A stretch of DNA of 64,000 nt from Ectocarpus siliculosus. Taxonomy: Eukaryota; Sar; Phaeophyceae; Ectocarpales; Ectocarpaceae. The notes beneath the pieces are model-generated. The model saw only the letters and a program-made list of their open reading frames with translations. It was not told the DNA's origin and made no database searches. A program made the position numbers and the translations under genes. The stretch lies in contig FN649738.1 in NCBI GenBank assembly GCA_000310025.1, positions 127,032 to 191,031 of the forward strand, written 5' to 3'. Position 1 is the first letter of the stretch. Every line of letters begins with the position of its first letter. Of the stretch, positions 11,961-23,300 are shown piece after piece.

Positions 11961-14346
11961 ATGCACCTCGTACTCGGTCTTAGCCCTTGCCTTTGCTGCT
12001 CGCGGAAGAAGAAGCGACTAGCACAGGAAGAGGAAGACGAACCGGCAGGACTGCTTGATCAGCCAGAAGAAAATGGCAGCGAGGGCAGCGAGAGCTTGAG
12101 AAGAACCACAGGAACAGAAGGACATCCGCCGCGCCCGAAACCCGGACTCCCTTTCCCAGCTCGCACTGTGACTATCCTGGCTCTGGTCATGGTGGTGCAT
12201 ATGTTTACATTCATGAGCCTCTTTCCGTACGTGGGGATGATGGTCAGTGAGCTTCTCCAACTCAAGTCAATCAATGAAGCAGGTGAGAACATGTTGTTGT
12301 TGTTGTTGTTGTTGTTGTTGTCTTCACATTAAAAACCGTTCCGATCTCTCTCTACCCTAGTACCTTCGTATTTTTTTTATTATTTTTTTTTTTTTGTTCT
12401 TCACTTCAAATCAGCGCTCACAGCACTAGTGCCGTTTATTCCAACCCGTGGTCACACAGAAGAGCCTCTCTCTACCCTCCCCTCCTGCGGTACTTCGCCT
12501 TCAATTTTTTTTTTAATGAGAGAAGAGTTCAGCACTCTCTTCCCTCTGTGTACACACGAACTAGCGCTATCCACTTGGCCAGGAGCAGAAGCGAGGGAAA
12601 AACTCACTTTGCAAGAAAAGCGCGCTACAGCAGTAACGCCGGGATTCGAACCCCTGACCTGACCTCTAGAAGGTTACGAGGCTACCAACTAGACCACCGG
12701 GGCGACCGGCATGGCTACCAACTAGACCACCTTCGTATGTCCGTGTAGCCCAACCCCTTGCCCGACCCTGTCTCAAATGCCGATCTCGAGCTACAGTGTA
12801 AACCTCGTGGCGCCCGAAGTATGGTTCGGTAGGCAATCGCAAACCATTACCCCTCCCCGAGTTTCAGCAGCTTCCACCTGCTGTGGCCGACACGACTCGG
12901 CCTGGACTGTTCCTTGTCTGTGTCGCCATGGGAACGGCCGGTTGAACAACGAAAGAGGGCCCTGCGTGCTGCGCGCCACAACTTTTGTTGTTTTTTGTGA
13001 TTTTCTTCGTGAGTGACCATGCGGCTGTTGCTGAATTGCTTCAGTCTCTGTCGCTTTGGGCTGCACGCGTTGCTCGCTTGGGCGTTGCTCGCGTAGTAGG
13101 CGATGCGCGTCACTTACTTTTCGCCTGTTGCAACAGCAGCACAACAGTTGAAGAGACAGACAACGGCAGGCGCAGGCCTTTTTTTCTGTTGCTGCTGCAT
13201 ATGCATGGGTGGTATGCATCGCACAGCAGTGTAAGCGGCATATGATATGGTGTGGAATACATCCTATAGTCTAAGCGTGTTACCTTTTTGGAGTCACTGC
13301 GTAGTCAGTCGTAACTTGAGCCATAAGGCAGATGGCAGCACAATCTTATTTACAATAGTGAGGTGTGTGGCAACGGACAGTTCCCTCCTTCGTGCAGCGG
13401 TGCACATCTATCACGGACGGACTTGATACTCCTGCTGTAGTTCGTCCGTGTACAGCAGTGGTCATGTTCTTTTTTGTTCTCACTTCGTCACATGAGATGA
13501 AAGTCCGCACTGTTCTTTGGTTGTGTTGCTGAGAGCCCACATCGGATACCGCCGTCCGTTACACATGTCTGACAGCCTGCGGTGGGCCAAAGGGACGAGA
13601 GTGAATGGGTATCTTTTCGAGAGTGGATCACCCCTTGTCTGCTCTCCGCCCTCTTCTTTGTTGTCTACCTACAGTACCTGTCTCTCTCTCGCCTTTCGCC
13701 GGTTGGTGGGGTCCCAACAACATCGAACTACGTCAACCGCAGGTGGTTTCGGTGCTTGCTCTGTAAGATCCTACCCGTGCACCCGGCTGCTGCATGTGAG
13801 GCGATTTGCGCTACCTGTTTATGTCAAGCGATGGACTTGGGCCCTACCTGATACTGGCCATGCAGTGCTTAGTGACATCTTCCAACGGCCCAGAGCGAGC
13901 AACGAACAGGTTGGGTTGTCTAAAGCTTTAGCTCCAGTCTCATTCAGTCTCATCTTTCAATTTCTGAAGCTTTAGCTTCAGTCTCATCTTTCAATATCCG
14001 TGGAACTTTTATTCGCATAGCCCACCCCTTGCCCGACCCTGCCTCAAATGCCGATCTCGAGCTACACTACAGTGTAAATCTCGTGGCGCCTGGAGTAATA
14101 TTCGGTGTGGAATCGCAAGCTATGAGCCGCCCCCAAGTTTGAGCAGCTTCCGCCTCCTGTGGCCGGCAAGAGTCAACCTTGACTGTTCCTTGCCCTGTTT
14201 CGCCATGAGAACGGCCGGTTGAACAACGATCGAGGGTCCTGCGTGCTGCGCGCCACACTCTTTTTTTATTTATTTTTTGCGTTTGTTCTTGAGTGACCAC
14301 TGTACAGATTTTGGGATTAGCAACTGACACGAGTTTAATGTGAAGA

Positions 14347-14396
<50 letters not shown>

Positions 14397-17300
14397 TGCG
14401 GCTGCTGCTGCGGTTGCTGCTGTTATGCTTGGAATGTGCTGCAATGGTCGTACGGTTATCGTAGTCAGGATTGACAACAGTCTGCTCGTTCGTATAGCGG
14501 TAGCGGTGCGCATCTATCGCGACGGCAAGCAAGCGCATTGAGATAATAGTTCGTCCGTCGTGCTTCTAGTCTACACAGATAGGCGTGTTCTTCTTTGTTG
14601 CCACTTCATACCAGAAAAGAAAGAAGGTCTCCACCAACTTGCAGCATCTCCTACGGCAGTTCGGAAATGACGACTAGACTAATGTTCTTTTGTCGTGTTT
14701 GTTGTTGCTGAGCGCACATCGGGTGTCGCCGTTCGTTACACGTGTTCAAGCCTGCGGTGGGCCAGGGATGAGAGTGAGTGTCTTCTCTAGAGTTCATGCC
14801 TTGTCTTCTCGAGTCTCCCTTCCTTTAGTCTACCTCTCTCTCTCTCTGTTGCATTTTCGCCGTTAGGGTCCCAATAACATCGAACGTCAACGGCAATCGT
14901 TTTGCATCTTGCTGAGTAGGAGGCTACCCGTGTACCCAGTTGCCGCGTGTGAGGCGATGGGCGCCGCCTCTTTCCGTCAAGCAATGCACATGGCCCCTAC
15001 GGTTCGCCGCACATGCAGTGCTGTGTATCAGCTTCCAACGGTTCAGAGCGGCGACGATGTTTTTCGCCGGTAGGGCCCCAGAACAACGCGAACCGCGACT
15101 GATCGCTTTTTTGGGGTCCCCCACTCACCCAACCCACCCATGAATTTTGTTTTTTTTGTGTTTCCCTGCCGACTAACAACCTCGGCTACTGCAGTGCAAA
15201 TTTCATGGCGCCTCAAGTACGGTTCCGTAGGGAATTGCAAATCACGACCCCTCCCCGACTTTGAGTATAGCTTCAACCTCCTGCGGCGGATAAGACCGAC
15301 GTCAAACCCTAGATTTTGTCTGTCTGTGTCGCCATGTGGCCATCCACGAACAGCAAGCAGTTGGAGAGTCACAATAAAGAGGGTCCGCTTCGCCACCAAG
15401 AAGACAGTTTTTTTTTCGATTCTTCTACAGCTGGATATGATGCTACCATGTATCGGGTATAGCTGTGGTTGAGCTTGAGGGATAGGGTCTGTCTACGGCA
15501 GCATAATATTCTGTGCGAGGAGTTAACGCCTTTCTCGCGCAACGATGCGCATCTCCCACGGCAAAGCAGAATGAAGTACGTCATCATGACGTTATTTCTT
15601 GTGACTACAAGTTCAAGTCCGCCCGGGCGTTATTAGTCTTACCGGAGAGAGAGACTAAACTTCTACTACAATACGTACCATTTCGTGTACACAGGTATGC
15701 ATGTTGTGAGGTAGTGGGTGCTGCCCCTGCTGTTTGCTGCGGTACATGGAAAGCTTCCGGTGGGTCAGAGCGGCAAGGGGGCCTTGTTTCTTCACTTGTT
15801 TCTTAGCTCTGCTCTCCTCTACTTCTTTGTTTCCTGTCGCTGGCGGTCTCTCTTTTTTTATAACCCTTCGTTCTTGTTTGCAAGAAACTGTGAGGATGTA
15901 AACTGGCTGAGTCTGGCTGTTTCTTAGGGTCCCCCGCCCACCCACGACACACCTGTCGGTTTGATTCGTGGTCTCCAACATTTTCAGCAGTAGTTAGTTG
16001 TCTAGTCAGGACATGCGCTACTACTGCTGCGTCCGTCCATGGGCGGGTGCAACAGAAGAGCCCCGGGGACTGGTGGCTTTCTGACCTGATCGCAGAGAGA
16101 GGTTCCTGCCACTACCACGGTACGACTCTTACTGAATGCCCATGACGGGGAACGCGTACTACGCCTCTTCTCTTTTCTTTTTTTCCCTCTCTCCCGTCCG
16201 TTTCTTTCGTTTCGGAGAGGAAACCTACTCTAGAAAAGCAAGCGCATCTTCTGGGGTCCGCATTCATATAGTCCCGGTTTCTTTCCCAGCGTGCGGAGAG
16301 CGCGTTCTGGGTGTGGTCTCCTTTTCATTCGGGTGTGACGTGCGTATGTACTGTAAACGACAGAAAAAGATCAACGAGATGATTGGCGGCATTCTTGAAA
16401 GCATGGAGTCCCTCGGCACAAAAAAGTGCATGCGCATGGATGGATGGGCGTAGTGAGAAGTGCCGGTCGAAGACTGACGGTTTTTTCGGGTGCGCGCGAG
16501 GTCGCCTCTATTATTCTTTTGCTTTTTTCTTTATTGTCCAGGCTATGGCTACTACCTCGCATAGCGTATTGAAGCAAGCGGGGGGTCCTGGACTAATCTG
16601 TCGTTGACTTGCGGACCCTTCTTCGGGTCAATTTCATTTTCGTGTAACTTTTTTGGGTAAGTTAGCCTGTGACCACGGCGGGGATCGACCGCGTCATTTG
16701 TCAGACTATCATACATATTAGTACGGACAGACGAAGAAGGTACTGGGTAGAGAGAGCAGAACGAACGGGATTGTAATTGATTGTGAAGACAACAATAATA
16801 ACGGAACTGCTGGGTTCGTCCATGGATAATTTTTGCAGCACTTATGAAGTATTAGCGTACAAAACGACTTCTTCATTTATGTTTTTTTTTTTTTTCACTT
16901 CAAATCAGCGCTCACAGCACTAGTGCCGTTTACTCCAACCCGTGGTCACACAGAAGAGCCTCTCTCTTCCCTCCCGTCCTGCGGTACTTTGCCTTCGTTT
17001 TTAATGAGAGAAGAGTTCAGCACTCTCTTCCCTCTGTGTACACACGAACTAGCGCTATCCACTAGGCTAGAAGCGGAAGCGAGAGAAAAACTCACTTTGC
17101 AAGAAAAGCTCGCTTACGCCGGGATTCGAGTCTCTGACCTGACCTTTAGAAGGTTTCGAGGATACCATCCAGACCACCAGGGCGACTGGCATATGTATGG
17201 GTATAATGAGAGGTTTCAGTTCAACTACTAAATAAATACAATAACAACTTACTGGAGTATGGAGGGTGCTCCTTGTTCTTATGCATGGCATGTACCGGCA

Positions 17301-20300
17301 GTAGGTGACATAACATATCGCATCATCGATATTCACAGCTAATAATGTTAGTCCACGACGACGAGAATGTCAAACGATACGTTTGTTTCGGGAAGCTATC
17401 GGTGCCAACGCCGCCCGGCCACGCCACGCTTTCTGCTGTGGAGTAATCGAGCTTTGAAAATTAAAAAAAAAATGTTCAGGGGGTGTGACATCTTATGTCA
17501 TCTACTCTGTGTACAGAACTCTTTGTCGTGCTCGGTGGGCGAGCGTGTCGCGGTGTGCGCCCTCGACTTCATTGACCGCTAAAAAACTGGAAAGCTTCAG
17601 ACAGGCAACGCGACGATACTCGTCGAGTTGCTATCACAATATTTCACATCTGAAGCTGTTGCTAGAGTCTCATCGTTCGATATCCGTGGGAGGAACTTTC
17701 ATTCGCATCCCCCACCCCTAGCCCGACCTGGTCTCTTGTAGCCCGGCCTGGTCTCAAATGCTGATCTCGGGGTACAGTGCAAATCTCGTGGCGCCTCAAG
17801 TATGGTTTGGTAGGGAGTCACAAACCATGACCCCTCCCCGAGTTTGAGCAGCTTGCCCCTCCTGTGGGCGACACGACTCGGCCTTGACTGTTCCTTGTCT
17901 GTTTCGCCGTGGGAACGGCCGGTTGAACAGCGAAAGAGGGTCCTGCGTGTTCTGCGCGCCACAACCTTTCTTTTTTTTCGTTTGCGATTTTCTTCCTTAG
18001 TCTATAGTGACGTACACAGTTGCGGTGGCTGCTGCTATGCTCGGAAGATGCTACAAAGGTCGTAAGGTTATCGTCTCTGTCGCTTTGGCTGCACGCCGTG
18101 CTCGCGTAGGAGATGCGCATTCCCCATTTTTTTCTCTGTACCGATATATCCATGAAGAAAAGCAACGGCAGCACGGTTGAAGATACAGACAACAGACGGT
18201 CCGCCATAGTTTATTTTTTATTTTATTTCCTTACATGCATGGGTGGTAAAGCATCGTAAGCGTGTTGCTGCCTTACCTTTAGTGTGCGGCGTAGTCGTAA
18301 TTTGAGCGATAAGGGGTAGATGGCAGCACAAGGGGTTTGACAACTGGTCGTTCGTGTAACGGTTTCGCGTCTGTCGCGACGGCAAGCGTATTGAGAAATT
18401 TGTTCGTCCGTGGTGCTTCTCGTCATCTTGTTGTTTTTCGTTGTCACTTCATACTTCATACCACAAGTGATGAAAGAGAAAATCCACAGTTCGGGAACGG
18501 TGACTATATTCTGTTTGTCGTGTTTGTTGTTGCTGAGCGCACATCGGATGTCGCCCTTCGTTACAGCCTGCGGTGGGCCACAGGGACGAGAGTGAGTGTC
18601 TTCTCGAGAGCTAATTAATGCCTTCTCTACGCTCTCTTCTTTGTTGTCTACCTACAGTACCTGTCTCTCTCTCGCCTATGGCCGTTGGGGTCCCAACAAC
18701 ATCGAACGTCAACAGCAATCGTTTTGCTTCTTGCTGAGTAAGAGGCTACCCGTGTACCCGGCTGCTGCATGTATGTGAGGCGATGGGCGCTGCCTCTTTA
18801 CTTGAAGCAACGGGGGCATGGCCCCTATACTGTTCGCTGCATGCTGTGCTATGTGACAGCTTCCAGCGGTTCAGAGCGGCGACGGTGGTTTTTGTATGCT
18901 CTCTTTTGCCACCTCCCTGAAGCCTGTCGTGTCTGGCTCACTTGTCTTTCGCCGTTAGGGTCCCAACAACATCGAACGTCAACCAACCGCAGTCGTTTCG
19001 CTTTTTGCTGAGTAACAGGCTACCCGTGCATCCGGCTGCTGCATGTGAAGCGATGGGCATTATACCAAGCAATGGACTTGGGCCCTACCTAACGTTTGCT
19101 GGATAAGTAGTGCTATGTGAGAGTTTGCAGCGGTCCGGGGCGAGCGGCGACGGTGCTTTTCTTCTATGCTCTGTTTTGCCTCCTCCCTGAAGCCTGTCGC
19201 GTCTGGCTCGTTTGTTCTCGCTTCTTTCTTTCTTTTATTTTTCATGCTTTGTTTTTTGGGGTCCCCCGGTTCCTGTGTGCTCATCGGGCGTCTTCTTGGT
19301 GTCGTCGACCTTGATTGTTACCCGCTGAAAAAATCGAAAGCTTCAGACAGGCAACGCGACGATACTGGTCGAGTTGCCATACACAATGAAAAATGGAAAC
19401 CGTAAGGAGAAGAGAAAATAAAATGAAAATAAAATGAAAATAAAATGAAAAAGGGCGAGGACAAAGAGGGACCAGGCCGAAAATAACAAGAAGTATGAGG
19501 CAGAACAAGGCACACCGTGGAGAGACCTCATGAACATACAGAACATGGCGACCTCATGAACATACCGCGAGCACACTGCTGTACGATCGATCTGCAATGC
19601 TAGGGCACTTGGTGGTCCCCCCCGCCGTGAGGGCGGTGGGGTCCGAACAATATGTGAGCAACCGATGTTGGTTCGTGGCTCAGTTCTAGGTTGGTGTGCC
19701 AGCATTGGCGGTAGGTTAGTGTTCATGGGATGCTCTCTAGGTTGGTTTTGCTTCGAGAGGTGCTACGGTAGGTTGGTGTTGGTGCGACAAAGATTGGTAG
19801 GCTTGGATAGATGCTACATGGTTGGTCCTGACGTGGGTAGGTGCTAGGTTGATGGGCCTTGGAGTAGGCTCAGGTCGCTCTTGGGTGGGAAACGGTACTC
19901 GTGCAGGTCCGTATTGGCGGGACGGCCAAGTTGTGGTGCATGGCTTACGTGCTTACCGATGGGTGCATCAAATATATTCGAGTTGTGAAACGTCGCTGGT
20001 CCGCAACTATATCCCGTCTATCTCCAGACCATGTTTTCCTTCCTGTGAGCTAATTCCGACATAAACGTGCGTCTTCGACCACAAAGGATCGATGCAGAAT
20101 TCGCTTGTTCACCATTATTCTCGGTTCTGAAAGAAGGCTTGAGTTTCTGCTGCGCTGAACGCCTGCGTTGCAGCCCATGTAAAGAAGGCATTTTTTTTCC
20201 TGATCGCACGATAGCACGGTGCCCCCTTTACTCTTTTTTAATTCGGGGATTGAGGTTATTTTGGAGCAGCTCTCGCTGTCGTGTTGATCCAAAATTCTAG

Positions 20301-23300
20301 ATCACGGCATCGCAAAGTCTGTGGTGCCTAAGTTTCACTGCCCCCAAACGCCAGTGTTCATGTACTTTCTGGACCGCGACAGGGCTGCAAAGTCTGGCCA
20401 GGGGCTCCGTCAAGACATAAAAATGGAGACGTGGCCGCTTTTTTTCCACGCGCTAGTTGCGTCGCTGCCAACTACTCGCGTTCAGAGGCAGTTGGTGTCG
20501 ACTCTAGGTGACCTTTTGCAGACAAATGGCGGGCGATGTGATGCTGATCCAAAATTCTAGATTTTTGAATTGAGTTCTTCTGTGGTTATCGTTCTGCCGT
20601 GTGGCCAAGTCACGAAGGACGTAGTTCCGTTTTCAGCCCGCGACGGCCTGCGGAAGTTGGCCACCAAGTGAGCTGAAACACAGGGCTATCGCAACAGCAG
20701 CAAAATGAAACCGATCGGCATGGTGAAGCAAGTCTCGAGCTGAAAGCAAAATCACGGCGTGAAAACTGGTCACGAACGTAGGTGGGAACTATTTTGGGCT
20801 GGTCCGCCAGTTTCGTGGAGATCCGCGGTCTGTGTCTGGTGGCTAACAGGGTGAGCAGCAATAATTCAGAGCGGTTCCGGAAAATTGTGGAGGTACCCAG
20901 TATTTTTTGTCCACGTACTTTTGTTATTTTTCCATTGGCTGCAACGCAGGCCCTGTAGAGAACATATCTGATGCAACTATCTCCGAAGCCCCTTAATCTC
21001 CGATCTCTCGATTTATCTGTCAACAACTAAGTCGCGCATCACCCCACGCCCGGGGTGGGTGTGCAAGTAGACCCTTGCAACAAAAAATGTAGGAAGAACT
21101 TGTTCGGCGAAGAGGAAGGCTTGGGACCTCTGCTCAGGTCCGATCAGAAGGAAGGCAGATCATACGCCTGCTCCCGAAGTCTCGTGGACACTGTCCATGT
21201 CCTCGTTCCGTGCTTGGACAAAGCACGAACCCAGCATGTGCAGGAGCAGGAGCAGCCTGCAGCAGCTACCTCCCTTGTCTGCGAGCTGTACTGTCGGGTG
21301 TGTATGATTCGAAGAATCCGCAGCTTTCCTTCCATTCCAAGAACCCGCGGGAAAACCTTTGGCTTGCCCGGACAGCAGGATAAAAGTGGTCGGGGAACAA
21401 CAAACCCTTGGCAATAATTTCATGGATGTTCACGGAGTAGACCCGCTCCGTCGGGCTTTTTTTTTTTTTAGTTCCACGGAGCGAAACGGAGCAGAGCGGT
21501 TGTTTCATTTGAAAATTAATTTCACGGAGCGGGGAGGACAGAAGTGGTTTATTCGAGGGCAAGATTCTCACGTAGAGACGTGTTTTTGTTTTCATCTCAC
21601 GGAGCGGAGCAGAGCGGTTTATCCGTAGCAGAGTTTTTTTGGAGCGGTTTTGTTTACTCCGTTCCATAAACCCCGCCAAATTCCGGCCTTGAGGACGGTA
21701 CACCGTCAGAAAACAACATCGAAACCGCACGGATATCCGAAAAAAATGATGGAGCACCTGCGATTTCGTAAAAAACATCATTGGGTGCGGTACACCGAAA
21801 ACCGATTTTTTTGCACCGTGTGCTGTGCGTAGAGGCCACTGGTGATACCGTCTGCGTCCTCGCCACCAGGACGGCCCAAACCAACCAAAAAGATGTCAAA
21901 TAATCAATTATTCAGGAAAAGTCCCATTCCTCGCATCGATACCTCCTCGACCCATACAATACGTAAAACAACAGCGGATGATTCCTCATTTGCCTCTCGT
22001 TGGAAGTTACCAGTATTGTGTGTTCAACCAATTAGGTTGCTCTCGGTCGATCTCGACAACAGCTTGCCTTCCAGCATGAGCAGCTTGGACAGATGCGGCT
22101 TTAGCCTTCCCGTCAGACTGCAAGCAGCTTCCCCAACTAGTGGTCCAACTTCTTGATCTCCGGAATAAAATTGGGGGTAGACATGAGGAACATGACCATC
22201 TCGACACGGTCCGGCGTGTCATGGAATGCCGAAGATTGTTGTACACGATTGATTCCCGGCCCCGAACACTCCCTCTCCGATTGGCAAATAGTGCTGTCAA
22301 TGCAAATGTATGACATCTGTGCCTTGCAAAAACCGTGACTCCGTGGATATACCGTGACTGTACCTCGGGTTTAATCGTGCATTATGTGATGGAGTAGCTC
22401 ACACCGCTCCGCATAAAATCCGCTTGTGGGGATTGCTGGGAAGCCTCGCGGAGCTTCGCGGAACGGTTTTTCCGAGGGCTAAATCTCACGGAGCGGCGCG
22501 ATTTTTTCGTTCATGTCACGGAGCGGCTTTTTTCAAAGGGACAAGCTCACGGAGCGGAGCGGGGCGGTTTAGTCGCTCCGCTCCGTGGAAAAAAGCCGCT
22601 CCGTGAACACTCCTGGACAATTAGTAGACGGACGCTAGAGACCTGTTTCGAACTTTGCTCATATTCGTGGCTTTAAGAACCCCCTCCCCCCCCCCCGGTG
22701 TTTGCCGTCGGGGTTGGGTTTTCGTCGCTTGGCAACGATGTTGTAGAACAAGCCGTTCACTTCGTGAGCTCGGCGACCAGTTCACCATTTTTTTCTTTTC
22801 CTTTTTTTTTTTTTTTCGGTAACCATCATGGTGGTCGAGTAGATATGTTGTGTGGGGTCGACAACCCTCAGTCCGCGCAAAGGGGATGATCGCACCACGT
22901 TGTGTTAAAATGGTCAAGCACCCTCGAGGACGTTACACAGTGCTTATAATTGTCTCTGGGAGTGGAAGTCATTCGCTGCTGTCATCCTTTGCAAGGAAGT
23001 AAGCACAAGATGCCGAACACCCGTAGTAGGATGCAGCGCACCCTCCATGCGACTCGTCGAATACCTCACAGCGCTTCGCGCGTGGCGATATGAGAGCCTG
23101 GTCCGGTGAGAACCCGGCGTGCACCGTCCCGGCTTTGTAGGGATGCGAGGTCAATGGTCCAACGACTACGGCATGCACGACTATGAGTACACCCCCCCCC
23201 CCCCACTTCATCCAGGTCCCCTGGGGGCACCTATGCAGTATTGTAGGTGTCTAATTAGCCATACTCAAAAGATGGATATACGAGCTTGCAGTGCTGTACG

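Noticed and set aside
12640-12707. tRNA gene on the minus strand
   Set aside because: A and B boxes are present, but the sequence does not close a seven-base acceptor stem or a proper anticodon arm, and it is joined to a repeated body with a poly(A) tail. It is a SINE head.
14067-14538. Poly-Cys/poly-Leu frames on the minus strand
   Set aside because: They are translations of the (AAC)n microsatellite inside a repeat copy.
17571-19378. LTR retrotransposon
   Set aside because: The bracketing direct repeats are only ~60 bp, lack TG...CA ends, and no primer-binding site, polypurine tract or gag/pol frame is present.
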